Assembly (NCBI GenBank): GCA_002104905.1 | Contig: MCFE01000122.1 | Span: forward strand, 62,001-126,000 | Reading direction: 5' to 3' | Source of the DNA: Basidiobolus meristosporus CBS 931.73 | Lineage: Eukaryota > Basidiobolomycota > Basidiobolomycetes > Basidiobolales > Basidiobolaceae | Length of the DNA: 64,000 bases | In this document: piece by piece, positions 1 to 11,550 of the stretch | Position numbering within the stretch: the stretch's first letter is position 1 | Layout of the letters: every line of letters starts with the position of its first letter | Position numbers and translations under genes: made by a program | Notes under the pieces: model-generated | Told to the model about the DNA's origin: nothing | Databases searched by the model: none | The model's input: only the letters and a program-made list of their open reading frames with translations

Positions 1-448
1 ACTTGTATTTTCTGCTCATCCTGTCTCTGAGCTATTTCCTGATTTCCATGAGCCATTGCATCTATTCTATTGGCCACTGCACTTAATTGACTCTTTGATA
101 TTTTGGTATGAGCTGACAATATCCTTGCTAATACTGGTGGTGGTAATGTTAGGTTGGTCATTTGCTGGTTTTCCACCAGAGGTACCACTTTTGCTACATT
201 CTCATTTGCTTGATCATTATAGTCAGCTGGCAGCTTCACAGAGCTTCACAATTACTCATTTGACTGAGATCCTGAGGAGTCAGCATTATTACCTTTGGTG
301 GGCACACTGTCAATGTGACCTTTTTTGCACATAGCCCCACTTATTGCACAGAATATTAAAGCAAGCTGCAGTCCAGCTGCTTTTCAGCAGTTGTTTGTGG
401 TAATGTTTGGTTGGGAACCATACAACTTTGCTTTATTTTTGGCAGCAT
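1..448 (-). pseudogene. CACTA/Plavaka-like companion gene, 5' part (broken)
   Basis: The reverse strand matches the N-terminal part of the companion ORF of the better preserved CACTA-like copy at 57357-59417, including the stretch that reads ITSPPPxLASMLSAHTK there. The equivalent start codon lies at 446-448. The gene runs off the left edge of the window and its frame is interrupted. The family role is unknown; by position it corresponds to the TnpA-like second protein of En/Spm elements, which binds element ends. It is divergently arranged with the tnp2 relic at 882-2198, the same layout as the near-intact copy. Confidence 0.7.
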
Positions 449-641
449 ATACATGGAAGTGGGTCAGAAAAGGGGAACTAGTGATAATTGCACATGTTTA
501 TGTGATGCCACAGCTTTATTTATAATGCTTACTATAGTGAGTCATCATTGCATCTTACATTTGTGTAGATGCAATGTCTCATATACAGGACTGTATTACA
601 CTTGCATGAATATTGACAAAAAAGTAATATAACAGTGCTAC
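449..641. other. Shared intergenic region of a CACTA-like element
   Basis: This stretch corresponds to the divergent intergenic region between tnp2 and companion gene in the copy at 57135-57356. It would hold both promoters, but no specific element can be named. It is cut at 642 by a copia LTR fragment. Confidence 0.55.
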
Positions 642-881
642 TGTTGTAAGAGTCTTGGAGATATTGAAAGTGATTGGGTGACTTTCACTCAATGATTTAT
701 TGACTGTAAGAGTAATATTGATACTTTTACATGGTCCTGGCATAGCAAATATGCAAAGTAGGCTTTGGAAGGTCCCAAGAACATGTATTCAAAGTTTGGT
801 GCTGTTTAGTCAACTTCAAGAATTCTCATGCTCTGGGTACCTGATATTTTGGTGAAAATATTCCAAGTAAATCCCAACAAG
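642..881 (-). mobile_element. Truncated Ty1/copia LTR
   Basis: It begins TGTTGTAAGAGTCTTGG, the same start as the LTRs of copia element A, and follows that LTR (with many substitutions) for about 240 bp before stopping at AATCCCAACAAGGA. The last ~100 bp of the LTR are missing and the sequence passes straight into tnp2, so the insertion was followed by a deletion that also removed the first part of tnp2. Confidence 0.75.
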
Positions 882-2198
882 GAGTTTCCACTAATATCAG
901 TAATGGGGGCCTTGAGGATTTATTAGTACTTCTTGCCAAAATCATTCTTGGATGCAACTTACCATGTACATGGTACAAGTGGACAACCATCATGTGGCTG
1001 GCAGCATATGACCTAGAGACTGTCCATATTCCAGCATTTGTTAACTGCTACATGGCATTCACATCCAAAAATGCCACCATTGCAAGGTGTCCATCTTGTC
1101 AGGAATCCACCACCATTGAGTGGAAATATTATTCAAACCCTGGATATATTCCATTAATACCCTGTCTAAACAAGCTCATGCTGTCCAACAAGTATTGTGA
1201 AGCTATAAAGTACTCTACCCAGTATCAAGCAAGCACAAACATATCAGATATATTTGATGGCAAACATTACAAACAGCAAAGAAGCAAGAGCTACTTTCAA
1301 GGTATATATGACCATGCCTTTGCCTTAGCATTTGATGAATTCTCATTAAACAAGTACTGTACCAGCAAATCCTGCTGGCCACTGATTCTCATCAACCTGA
1401 GTCTGCCACCTATCCTACTGTATCAGAGCAAGAATATGATGGTAGTCTCACTGGTATCTGGGCCTAAATCACTGTTCAACCTGGATAGCCCCCTACATCT
1501 ATTGCTAAGTAAATTTTGTATGTTTTACAGTAGGACACAAGTAGATAACACTTATGTCAAAGTGAATATTATTATCTGCATTGTGGATACCTCACCATCA
1601 GCAAAGATAGCTGGCTTTTCTGGGTACACAGAAAGGTATTGATGACAAATGTGCAAGATCTAGGGGACTTACTGCAACACTGATACCCATTATATTTATC
1701 CAAGCACCAACATTAATAAGCTTATCTTCTTATGGAGAGAACATAGAGAAGTTGGTATACAATTGCAGCAAAGCAGGCAAGCTACCATCTACTACACAGA
1801 ACATGGAAGCAAATAGAATTGAGAGACACTAAACATAGTGGGGATCCATTGAAGCAAAAGCTTTCCACAAGGGGTAATGCACTTGTTCTGCAACAGTATC
1901 ACTTCACTATTGATCAGCTTTTCATGGATACTACAAGTGAAATGAGCACTTTGAGATACCAGAAGAACTTGAAGCAATTGTTAAGATATCACAGAGTAAG
2001 TACTACCCAAAGTGTTTCTCATGAGCTCCAATTTATATTCATATGCCTATTCATCAATACAAATGCAAGGACTGGATGAACTAGATATGTATTTGTTCAA
2101 GAGACCTTCAAAAGCAACTTCTACTCTGAGTACATTGGAAGCATTATGAGCCACATGTTGACATTGTTGAAATATTCATGCAGAAACAGATCAGTAAT
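882..2198 (+). pseudogene. tnp2-type transposase relic
   Basis: The 216-aa open stretch at 992-1642 aligns with the middle of the Tnp2 transposase encoded at 54900-57134. Visible landmarks are a zinc-ribbon CPSCQ, the tnp2 core FSLNKYCTSKSCWPLILI, and VSGPKSLFNLDSPLHLLL (the GPKSPxxLDxYLxPLL motif of the family). Downstream the homology continues in broken frames to about 2198. The first ~400 bp are missing, replaced by the LTR scrap at 642. Tnp2 proteins cut and paste CACTA elements; this copy cannot be functional. Confidence 0.8.
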
Positions 2199-2740
2199 GC
2201 CAATTTGGCACAATGACTCCCTAGAATAAATGATTTCATCCTGTGGGTGGATCTGACCCAGATCTGCTGTTGAGATCCGGCAACAGGGCCATCTTCATGC
2301 CTTCAGCTGGGAATACTGACCCCTCTCACAATCTTATAGTGAGATAATTGGGGTATTCTCTAATGGTATATTTCAATGGTGCAAGGGGAGGTGGCAAACA
2401 GATATACTATTTGGTAAGTATGTATGCTAGCATAAACCATCACTAGCTGTAGGCCACCATACTGCCATTATAACACCAACAGATGTCAATATCAAGGCTA
2501 TCAAGATACTAACAAGTTTTTTTCATCTGTGGCAATTGGATGCACTGGCTGGTTGCATCTGCGCAAATAAATGTAGGCCACTACAGTACCTTAAGTATAA
2601 CATTGAAATCACATGCAAGGACCATTTGAACATTGTTGAGTTTATTTACCTATTTAGCTGTAGATTCAGCAAAACACCATCACAATCAGCTCACCCACTA
2701 CCACAACAGGTACTCCAAGTATAGGCTGAGCCAAAAAAAA
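2199..2740. other. CACTA-like subterminal fragment
   Basis: No gene is seen. The sequence resembles the non-coding segment that follows tnp2 in the copies at 41941-42660 and 61860-62330. Near 2252 it carries GATCTGACCCAGATC, a near-palindrome also present next to the terminal repeat of element E. Confidence 0.55.
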
Positions 2741-3331
2741 TGGCCTCCAGATTAATGACCCCTATATACATGCACACCAGCTACAGTTGATGTACTTCTA
2801 TCACCTCAACTTTACAACTTTTGAGTGTGATACTTGCACAGTTGCCAGATACCTTGCATTGCTGACAACATATTCATCTTACAAATATATACTAAGATGC
2901 CACCACTTTTGCCATAAATACCACTTAAATATCTGCAGAATACTCTTTGGCACTTAGCCAATATATAACTTCTCCCTGCTGATTTCTAATCCCCCTCATA
3001 GGTGCACTCTGGCTCTTGTATGTGAAATTCTGCATTCAATGCTGTGGAAATTGGCTTGTGACCAAGAGAAATCTGGCATACTTTGGTAGAGCTTTCCTGA
3101 AAAAAATTAGTTGCTTCTTGCACCTAACCAAGCTTTGCATTACTTAACTGGTTACCCACACATTGGGGCTGCTTAGCTTTCTAATGCCTTAGGCATAGGT
3201 GTCTCAATGTGCACATCTGTCCTCAGTGTTTTCCAACTCTTCCTGGCTGTCCTCCATGGACCAACTCATCACATCCATGACGGACTTGAAGGTAATATTC
3301 TTGATGAGATTGGGATATGGTAGTACCTGCA
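2741..3331 (-). pseudogene. tnp2 3' end and 3' flank (fragment)
   Basis: On the reverse strand this matches 54510-55090: the 3' untranslated flank followed by the last ~60 codons of tnp2, with the stop codon near 3147. The fragment ends abruptly near 3331, where it joins the tail of a companion gene also in minus orientation. In intact elements these two tails lie on opposite strands and at opposite ends, so this is a rearranged junction between different copies. Confidence 0.65.
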
Positions 3332-3526
3332 ACTCTCTTTCTGATCTTGGACACTCTATTGCCTCCTATGTTTGTGTGCATTGATTGGCTATTGCCTCTT
3401 TTTCACACTCCTAACCTCCTGAATCAATTGTTTCTCTTACTTTTCATGCGTACAAATTGATTTATTCTGGCTGAAACTTCAGTTGTACCTCAATTGCCAA
3501 TTGTATTGACCTATACAAGCCTCTAT
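3332..3526 (-). pseudogene. Companion-gene 3' flank, left piece
   Basis: Reverse complement of the stretch downstream of the companion gene around 59360-59535. It is interrupted at 3526 by copia element A and resumes at 9267. The host sequence reads through CTATACAAG..TCTATACCC when the element and one copy of the 5-bp duplication TCTAT are removed. Confidence 0.75.
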
Positions 3527-3874
3527 TGTTGTAAGAGTCTTGGAGATATTGGAAGTGATTTGGAGATCAAGTAGATTATGTGGTTTTCACTTAATGATTA
3601 ATTGAATGTAAAAATAGTATTTATACTTTAACCTGGTCTTGGCATTACAAACATGTAGAATAGGTTAAGGAAGGTCCCAAGAACATGTGTGTAAAGTTTG
3701 GGGCTGTTTGGACAACTTTGAGAATTTTCATGTTCTAGATACCTGGTATTTTGGTGAAAATATTCTAAGTAAATCCCAACAAGGAATTTGGTCAGTATTC
3801 TCTAGGATTTGAAGGTAATGATCTAAGTGACTAAGTTAGGTGAATATTTAGGTGGAATTACAAATTTTACAACA
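3527..3874 (-). repeat. Copia A 3' LTR
   Basis: 348 bp, starts TGTTGTAAGAG and ends TTTTACAACA on the plus strand. A purine tract (TGAGTGGGAG read on the minus strand) sits directly against its inner edge at 3875, as expected for plus-strand priming. Confidence 0.92.
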
Positions 3875-3908
3875 CTCCCACTCAGCTAAATGTTCATACT
3901 GACTATTC

Positions 3909-5574
3909 CTAATTTTGACCTAGATATTCAAACTTGTCTGTTGCTAATGGTTTGGTAAATATGTCTGCAATCATTTCATCTGTAGGACAGTAAACTAAGC
4001 TAACTAAGTTATTCTCTATAGCTTCACGTATGAAATGGTGTCTAATATCTATGTGCTTGGTTCTAGCATGAAAAGTTGGATTTCTACCTAATTGTATACA
4101 TCCTTGATTATCTTGAAATAAAGTAATAGGTGTTTTTTGACATAGGCCTAGATCTTTAAAAAGCTTTCTTAACCACATTGCTTCTTTTGTAGCTTCACAG
4201 GCTGCCATATACTCTGCCTCTGTGGTGGAAAGTGCTACAATTGGTTGCTTTCTTGAGTTCCATGAAATTGCTCCTTTACAGTAAAGAAAGGTGTATCCTG
4301 TGGTGGATCTTCTGTCTTCTAAATTTCATCCCCAATCTGCATCAGAGTATCCCACAAGATCTTGTTCTGAGTCCTTATAAGTGTATCTTAAGCAAATATC
4401 AGCAGTTCCATTTAGGTATCTAAAAATCCGCTTAACTGCTGCAATATGATCAGATGCATAGTTCTGATTATATTGGCTGACATCTCCCACTGAATATGAG
4501 ATATCTGGACGTGTTCCAAGCATGATATACATCAGACTGCTGACCATAGATTGATAAGGAAAGTCAGGGCTTTCAGATGGCACCAAGCTCTCTTGATTTG
4601 GTTGAGTTTTGACCAAGTTAAGGTTTGTCTCCATTGGGGTAGCTGCTGGGTTACAGTCTTCCATTTGGTACTTCTTTAGTATATCTTGAATATACTTGGA
4701 TTGGCTTAGGGTGAAAGTCTGGGTACTTCTGTCTATAGAGAACTTAATCCCTAAGTAGTAACTAAGTTCTCCTAAATCAGACATCTTGAGCTCCTTAGAT
4801 AGGCTGGATTTAGTTTCTTCCAATGTTTCTAGGTTATTGGTGGCTATAATAAGATCATCCACATATAGAGCTAATAGAACTGGATTTGCTCTATCTGGCT
4901 TATAGTATATACTATAGTCAGCATTACTTCTTTTGAAACTCAAATATTCCAAATAAGAATCTATCTTGCAATTCCAGGCTCTTGGTGATTGTTTGAGACC
5001 ATATAGTGACTTTTTAAGCTTGCAGACCAAATGGGGGTTATCTTGGTCAACAAACCCATCAGGCTGGTCCATATACATGTCCTCATCAAGTTCTTCATTC
5101 AAAAATGCAGCTTTTACATCCATTTGATGAATAAAAAACTTATATTTGGCTGCAATAGCCAATATTAAACTTGGCTACCGGTGCAAAGGTCTCAGTATAG
5201 TCAAGTCCTTTTGTTTGAGAGTATCCTTTGGATACAAGTCTTGCTTTGTATCTTTCAATTGTACCATCAGCCTTGTATTTTGTCTTGAAGACCCATCTGC
5301 ATCCAATTGATTTTTGGTTGATTGGTAATTTGACCAAGTCCCAAGTTTGATTTTCCATCAGGGCCTGATATTCCTCAGTCAATGCAGATCTCCAAAACTT
5401 TGTTTGAGGGCTATTTAGGGCCTCTTTTACAGTCTGGGGCTCATCAATATGGACTGAATAGGCATAGGCTAAATTTGTACCCTCATTGATATAGTAATTT
5501 GGGCTATTTCTTGTCCAATTTGATCTCTGGGCATTTGATACTGGAATGATCACTTCTGGGATATTCCTGGGCAC
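3909..5574 (-). pseudogene. pol: Copia A reverse transcriptase and RNase H
   Basis: Three open pieces in sequence: 5140-5574 (linker and RT fingers, QKSIGCRWVFKTKY), 4326-5162 (RT palm with the catalytic YVDD in LLALYVDDLIIA, followed by SLMYIMLGTRPDISY) and 3909-4208 (RNase H tail with the KHIDIRHHFI motif and FTKPLA end). One break is a TGA right after DADWG at the RNase H border; element D has CAA at that codon, so an ancestral CGA that decayed in both directions is likely. Another break lies near 5160. The RT catalytic residues are retained, but the ORF is not continuous. Confidence 0.9.
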
Positions 5575-5692
5575 TGATTCTGGCTAAACCACGGTTGTAG
5601 AGTCCTCTGGAGTGAAACATTTTCATTGTTTTGCTCTGATTCAATCCTGACAATTGGTGGACTTGAGATCAAATTTTTGTCATCATCTGATG

Positions 5693-7010
5693 TCATATTT
5701 TGTGAAATTTTGAATTTTCATCAAGCAACACATCCCTGGACTTGATTAGCTTCTTTGCTTTGGTAGTGTAGAGTCTATATGTCTTACTCTCATTGCAGTA
5801 GCCCAAAAATATGCATTTTACACTTTTTGGCTCAAATTTTGACTGATTTCCGGCCAGTTTTTTGGCATATGCTGTACACCCAAATATTCTTAGATGTTCT
5901 GCACTTGGTCTGTTTCCATACCATGCTTCAAATGGAGTAGAATCACAAAGTATTCTGTTATAACTCCTATTTTTACAATATACAGCAGTGGCCACTGATT
6001 CTGCCCAAAAATCATAGGATAATTTTTGATCATGGGTCATAGATCTTGCCATATCAATTATTGATCCGTTAGCACATTCTGCTACTCCATTTTGCTGTGG
6101 GGAGTATGGTACAGTAGTCTCTTGCTTTATCCCATGAATTTTGCAGAAGTGGATGAAGAGTTTTGAGGTATATTCTCCACCATTGTCAGAGCATATTTTC
6201 TTGATTTTTTCACCAGTTTCTCTCTCCACCATGGCTTTAAACTCCCTGAGCTTAGACAGAGCTTCTTCCTTTCTCTCCATGAAGTAGACCCATATGTATC
6301 TTGTATAATCATCAATAAAAGTGATTAAATGCTTCATCCTGCCTAAGGATAAATTTTGCATAGGTCTGCACAGATCTGAGAGAATTAGATCTAATTTTTG
6401 CTTAGTTTTGATTAACTCAGAGCTCTTGAGCAGTTGTCTGGCTTGTTTCCCATATATGCAGGCTTCACAGTGCTCCAAATTAGTTGGGGGATCAATTTTC
6501 ACTCCAGAAATTAGCTGATCTTTGATCATTTTACGCAAATAATCAAAATTGATGTGCCCAAATTTCCTGTGCCAAAGCATTGGTGTTTCTTCATTTAAGT
6601 TACTTATATCGGCTTCCAGATATGATAGGATATAGGTCAACTTGTATAGATTCTGCTCTCTGATGCCCAAAGCAATATGGGCACCATTTTGATCAGTGAT
6701 CCTGCATCCAGAATTGTCAAAACTGAAACTGAGTCCTTCTGCTGTGGCCTTGCTTACAGAGAGTAGGTTCTTGGCTTTTTCTGGTACATAGAGTACTTCT
6801 TTAAAGGTCAGTGTATGGCTTCCTTCACTGCTTCTAAGGTTTACTTGGATAGTTCCTTCTCCCACTACATCAAGTGTTCTATTGTCACCCATGAAAACCT
6901 TCTTAATTGGAATTTCTTGATATTGAGTAAAAAGTTCTTTTTGGTGTGTAAAGTGTTGAGAAGCTCCAGAGTCAATATACTATGTCTCAGAATCCTTGTT
7001 TGTGGTCATA
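5693..7010 (-). pseudogene. pol: Copia A protease and integrase
   Basis: Protease core DSGASQHFT lies near 6960-7000. The codon for the usual Trp just before YIDSG is TAG, so the frame is closed there. Integrase then runs uninterrupted in the 399-aa frame 5693-6892: zinc-binding H/H with C-x2-C (WHRKFGHINF..CEACIYGKQ), then the catalytic triad in LILSDLC, CSDNGGEYT and NGVAECANG, followed by FGCTAYAKK and GYCNESKTYRLY. The integrase domain itself looks intact in its key residues. Confidence 0.9.
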
Positions 7011-7012
7011 TT

Positions 7013-8887
7013 TAGTGCAGATATGAATAATCTATCTTCAGTTGTTGCAGCATTTCCATATTCAAGCTTCTTTTGCTTATAATCTCTCTTTTTGAGACAC
7101 CGGTCTGATGTGTGTCCTTTCCTTTTGCAGTAGTTGCAAAATATATTGCTGTTGCCTTTGTAGGGTCTTGGGTACCTCCTTTGTTGGTTATCATTGCTTA
7201 TTAAAGCATTTTCTTCTTCCGTCTTATTGGCGCTGTGGTGGTGTATAGGTCCAAGGGAGAGATATGTCCAACACTTCTCAAGTGTTTTGTGTGTGGGGTG
7301 TTCACTGGGTGCAATAACCTCTGGCAAAAGCTTGCTAGGAATACTTGGGTTCTGTTTCTAATCTAATGTGAAGGGGAATAAAGCCACAAGCTTGTCAAGG
7401 GAAAACTATTGAGCTACAATCCCCAACTTGGTTGGCGTCTTAACAAAAGTATGTGCTGGGTTCAGCGTCCTTTGAGATGACAATGTACTAAAGCTTCCAA
7501 AGTCAAAACAACTGTAAACTCCACCAGCAGGGACTTGATAAGAATGCAGCTGTGGTCAATAGTTACAAAGACAGAAAAGTATCTTTGCCTGTACAAGAAC
7601 AAACTTGGGAAAGAATCAAATATAATAAAAGATACCTACTCTGAGTATTCCTCACAAGTAGTGCCTCCAAGGTCAGTTGGCTGTCAGCGTGGTTTCCTGG
7701 GAGTGTCCTGTGGTCTAGGGTTGGAAGTTCAGGTAGCAGCAGGTAGCAGTGATCACACTAATTAACAAGTTGGTATATAGATAAAAGGGATGATGATTTA
7801 TTGTTGAGGGATAGCCTCCCTTATATACTTTTCTCACTGGCTAAGTGATTACTAATCATGGTGTTCCAGAAGGTTCCGGAGATCAATAGAAATCTTAATG
7901 ACATCAGAATGAACTAAGAATGTTCTAAGTAGGTGCTGGAAGGTTCTAAGAGGCACAGCACATCCAACCAATCAGGAAGCAGTATTCTGAAACCTGTGTA
8001 ACATGGGGATACCATATATGGTATGGAAATGGTAGGGATGGTGACACGGACTGATCATGTGTTACGGGTACTGGCGCAAGTACTTGCCTAATATAGAAGT
8101 ACTTATAGCTAGTAATCTTACATAAAGTGAGGGGTAACTTATGCAATAAGGTAAGCAGGTGTGATAGTCAACCGGCTTATGGGATAGTACTGATTGGGTA
8201 AGACAAATGGGATAAAACTAAAATAAGTGTAGTAGAGATATAGGGAAGTAGAAAATAAGGGAATGAGCACATCTGTCAGTGGGTGTCACTGTCAACCCAC
8301 TACAGCGCTTGATTTTCTTAATTCTTCATCCAGGAGCCTTTCATATACGTAATTTAAGGTCAAATCTTCCATTCTGGACTCTAGGGCTGATACAAGGCCC
8401 TGAAACTTGGCTGTCAGGCTATTCAGGATGGTAACTATCATATCCTCATCAGTAGTTGGTACGCCCACAGATTCCATCTCATCTACCAGCAGGGTAATTC
8501 TGTTGATTAGATTTTTCATTTCTTCTCCTGGCAGCATCTTTGTAGTAAAGAAATTTTGTCTCAGATACATTTCTTGGCAGCTGAACATGACTGGTAGGTG
8601 TCTTCCAATGCTTTCCAGGCATTCTTTGCCGTTTTTGTTCTTGAGCATTGAATTGGCAAATTGTCCTTGACATTAAGGTAAATGCAGTTAAAGGCACTTT
8701 GTTCTTTCTTCTGGTACTTTAAGGCTTCCTCTCCCACGTTTTTAGGAGGGCATTCTTCTCCCATGACAATATCCCAAAGTCCTCTTTCTTGCAGCAGCAT
8801 CTTCATCTTCACCTTCCACACGTGGTAGTTAGACCCATCCAACTTTTCAGCAGAGGGAAAAATTCCAGTAATAGCAGTAGTAGACAT
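7013..8887 (-). pseudogene. gag: Copia A Gag, split by a solo LTR
   Basis: Gag starts at MSTTAITG (8885-8887) or nine codons upstream at the in-frame ATG inside the primer-binding site (8912-8914). The N-terminal part reads LDGSNYHVWKVKMKMLL, typical of copia (UBN2-like) Gag. It breaks by frameshift near 8640, continues through TVILNSL-like and LTLNYVYERLLDEEL sequence to 8309, and is then split by the 1071-bp LTR. After the insertion it resumes at 7229 with the zinc knuckle C-x2-C-x4-H-x4-C (CNYCKRKGHTSDRC). Confidence 0.88.
7234..8304 (-). mobile_element. Solo LTR, 1071-bp family, copy 1
   Basis: An LTR with no internal region, inserted into copia A gag. It is flanked by the 4-bp duplication GCGC (7230-7233 and 8305-8308). 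Removing the insert and one GCGC gives TTATTGGCGCTTGATT, matching the uninterrupted homologue at 52905-52920. Read in its own orientation (minus) it begins TGTAGTGGG and ends CCACCACA. The same LTR, also 1071 bp, occurs on the opposite strand at 15202-16272, and a longer remnant starts at 27538. Confidence 0.95.
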
Positions 8888-8906
8888 TGCAGAGAGTGAC
8901 AGCTTG

Positions 8907-8918
8907 GGGCTCATAACC
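8907..8918 (-). promoter_or_regulatory. Copia A primer-binding site (tRNA-iMet anticodon type)
   Basis: Directly against the inner edge of the 5' LTR, the minus strand reads GGTTATGAGCCC. This is complementary to the conserved anticodon stem-loop GGGCUCAUAACC of initiator tRNA-Met rather than to a tRNA 3' end. Such half-tRNA priming is known for Drosophila copia. The ATG inside it is in frame with Gag. Confidence 0.82.
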
Positions 8919-9266
8919 TGCTGTAAGAGTCTTGGAGATATTGGAAGTGATTTGGAGATCAAGTAGATTATGTGGTTTTCACTTGATGATTTATTGAATG
9001 TAAAAGTAGTATTTAAACTTTTACCTGGTTGTGACATTACAAACATATAGAATAGGTTAAGGAAGGTCCTAAGAGCATGTGTGCAAAGTTTGGGGCTGTT
9101 TGGACAACTTTGAGAATTTTCATTTTCTGGGTACCTGGTATTTTGGTGAGAATATTCTAAGTAAATCCAACAAGGAATTTGGTCAGTATTCTCTAGGATT
9201 TGAAGGTAATGATCTAAGTGACTACGTTAGGTGAATATTTAGGTGGAATTACAAATTTTTACAACA
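8919..9266 (-). repeat. Copia A 5' LTR
   Basis: 348 bp with the same length and ends as the LTR at 3527. It contains an AATAAA-like polyadenylation signal in ATTCAATAAATC context on the minus strand. The reading frame leading into Gag stays open upstream through this LTR to 9046. Confidence 0.92.
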
Positions 9267-11307
9267 TCTATACCCTACACTAACATTAAGCCCAACCCCA
9301 CACTCAATAAGTAACTCCATTAAAATCCGCCACTCAATAAGTATTTCTGCTGTAATGCTCTGGTTCCATGACTTTGGTGGGAACCCAATGGCTTTATGCC
9401 ACTGTTCATTCACTGGTTCCACATGTCCTGGTCTTCAGCTGGCACTGCAAGGTCTAGCTCCTCATCTGCCAGTCTTTGCAATAAATCCTTGCAATATTCC
9501 AGTGTGTTTTCTTGAGCACTGCTCTTGAAGAAGTGCTGCAACCTCTTGGTGTGCCTATTAATGTTCTAAAACTCCACTGAAGGCATTGTGATTGTCTTTC
9601 AAGCTCTTGACATTGTAGTCTTGTCTGTCAGTGGGATCTCCACTCCGTCAACAATGGAGGCTGTGGAGGCTGTGGTAGACAAATTGCCTTTTTCAGCAAA
9701 TTCATCTATCTGCTGGAGTGTAGCTCAACTGGTGTCATGATCACATGACAACCATGAACACCCATGCTAAGTCTCAGCTTCCTAGCTCAATTTCTAAGAG
9801 ATTCCTTCTGGAACCTTCTACCACCTTCCAGAAAGTTCCTGACCATTCCAAACCATTCTTACACAATGGAACATTGCATGGAAGCTTTCCATTGTATTTT
9901 TCATAGTCCAGTACCATATATGGAAATACCAGGTCACATGACTTAGTCACATGATCAGGTGACCCAATCCATTTCCCCATCCTGTCTCAGTGCCGTGTCA
10001 TCTATGTCATTATCCCCAGCACCATTGCTGTGCCTCACCCCACAATCCCATTAGTATTAGCTTATATCTCTCGGCATCAGTATAGCCAAAAAGTATATAT
10101 AGTCCTATCCCCCCTTAGGTATTCCTCAGTCTGATAAACACAGGTCTTGAATAAACAGCCTTGCCTTGGAAATCCACCTTGCCTTGATGATCCACACCTA
10201 AGTCCTTTCCTGGTCCTGCCTTGCCTAGCTCTACTCTCCTGCCTTGTGTCTATTCATAACCACTGGCTGCACTTCCAACTCTTGTGAAAACAGCTGTTTT
10301 CTTGTTGGTAATTCTTCTTGGCTATGTTGGGATTCAGTCTGTTCCTGGCTTGTGGTGTTAATTGGCAAGAACTGCAGTTTCTTTTGCATGCCTCCCTGTC
10401 TCAGGATTTGGTAGACATTTTTCCCTTTACCTTTTTCTTTATCACTGCATGGTCTTTCACTGCTACTTTGACTGATTTCTTCTTGTAAAGAACTATGTTT
10501 CTCCTGGACAAATTCTGCTCTGACGCATCTGTTTTGGCCTGCTTGTCCCTTTCTAGCACTCTTCTGGCAACCTGATATATCTTTTCTGCTTATTTTGAGC
10601 TCTCAACTGTAGCTGTGACAGGCTCCTGTAGAAACAGCTGGTTCTTATCACTGCCAGGTCCTTCACTGCTACTTTAACTGGGTGCTTCTTGAGAGATACC
10701 ATGCTTTTTACTTGACAAATGGTGTGCTGGTGCATCTGTTTCCCTAATTGGCACTGTTCCAGCTACCTGATGTTTCTTTGACACTTGTCTGAAGCTTTTG
10801 GCCCTGCTTGTAATGGGCTCTTGAGGAAGCAGCTGGTTTTTAGCCATTGCACCCTTTTTCTTCTGCCTTTAATAGTTTCTGCTATTCTTAAGATACTTTC
10901 TCAGCATACCCAATGCTGGCCCAAGATCCATTTGCCTGTTTGAATCCTGGATAATGCTCATGGAACAAGTCAAGTGCATTCTGCTTGGCCTCAAGTTTCT
11001 GATAGTCCCATGGTATGCTGGCCTTAAGGTGATGGTGTGCTAGACTTCTGACAGCCTCTTGAATATTAGCCCACACTTCATCATTGCACTCAATGGCTTC
11101 ACAGATCTTCAATGTCTTTTCATTTTTGGGCTTTGGTATAAACAACACATTGTCTCCCTCCCATGCTGTGAGAGGTTTTTCTGTGCGCTTTATCTTTGGG
11201 CACTGTTGTTGTGCTTCAATGACTGTACGGCATTCTTCTGCTGTTACATTGAACTACTTGAGTTCCTTCTTTGCAGCAAAGATACTGCTCTCTCTGCCTG
11301 GGATATT
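9267..11307 (-). pseudogene. CACTA companion gene (antisense copy, interrupted)
   Basis: Reverse complement of the companion gene at 57850-59350, read from 11307 down to 9267. Recognisable parts are the IQEAVRSLAHHHLKASIPWDYQ segment (about 11050-10980), two 207-bp repeat units with K/R-rich sequence (about 10800-10430), the KVDEFAEKG homologue near 9700, and the C-terminal WEPVxEQWHKAIGF homologue near 9390. It is split by the solo LTR at 9733-10261. The N-terminal third is missing because the sequence flips at 11308. Confidence 0.78.
9733..10261 (+). mobile_element. Solo LTR, ~529-bp family, copy 1
   Basis: Begins TGTCATGATCACATGAC and is flanked by ACTGG (9728-9732 and 10262-10266), a 5-bp duplication. 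Excision restores CTCAACTGGCTGC, matching the companion gene near 58900 on the other strand. Inside are a TATA-like AGTATATATAG and an AATAAA-type signal about 70 bp later (TTGAATAAACAG), so it carries LTR promoter and polyadenylation signals. A second copy is at 42792-43319. Confidence 0.87.
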
Positions 11308-11545
11308 GAGTCAGGAAGTAAGGAGTGTGAAAAAGAGGCAATAGCCAATCAATTCACACAAATGTAGGAGGCAATAGAGTGCCTGGGATTAGAAAGTGAG
11401 CAAATTGGCAGGGAACCAATCAAAAGCCACCTATATATTGTTGTGATGAGAAATTTTGACAAAGTTTTTTGTGAAATCTGGGGTGCAATTATTTTTCAAT
11501 GGTCTCTGGACAGTGTCCTGACAAGATCAGAATCCATTGTTGACA
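11308..11545 (+). other. CACTA-like terminal region, inverted junction
   Basis: At about 11308 the antisense companion gene passes directly into a plus-strand match to 59454-59675, the non-coding segment after the companion gene. Near 11530 it jumps again to companion-gene coding sequence equivalent to 58960 (TCCATTGTTGACAGAGTG). Two deletion or inversion scars therefore lie here. No gene is seen. Confidence 0.6.
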
Positions 11546-11550
11546 GAGTG

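Larger units (their letters stand above)
3527..9266 (-). mobile_element. Ty1/copia retrotransposon A (complete, inactive)
   Basis: Bounded by two 348-bp LTRs with TG..CA ends and flanked by the 5-bp duplication TCTAT (3522-3526 and 9267-9271). Reading from 9266 downwards the order is 5' LTR, primer-binding site, Gag, protease, integrase, RT, RNase H, purine tract, 3' LTR: the integrase-before-RT order defines Ty1/copia. The LTRs differ at about twenty positions, so the insertion is old. It lies inside the 3' flank of a CACTA companion gene and is itself interrupted by a 1071-bp solo LTR at 7234-8304. Confidence 0.93.
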
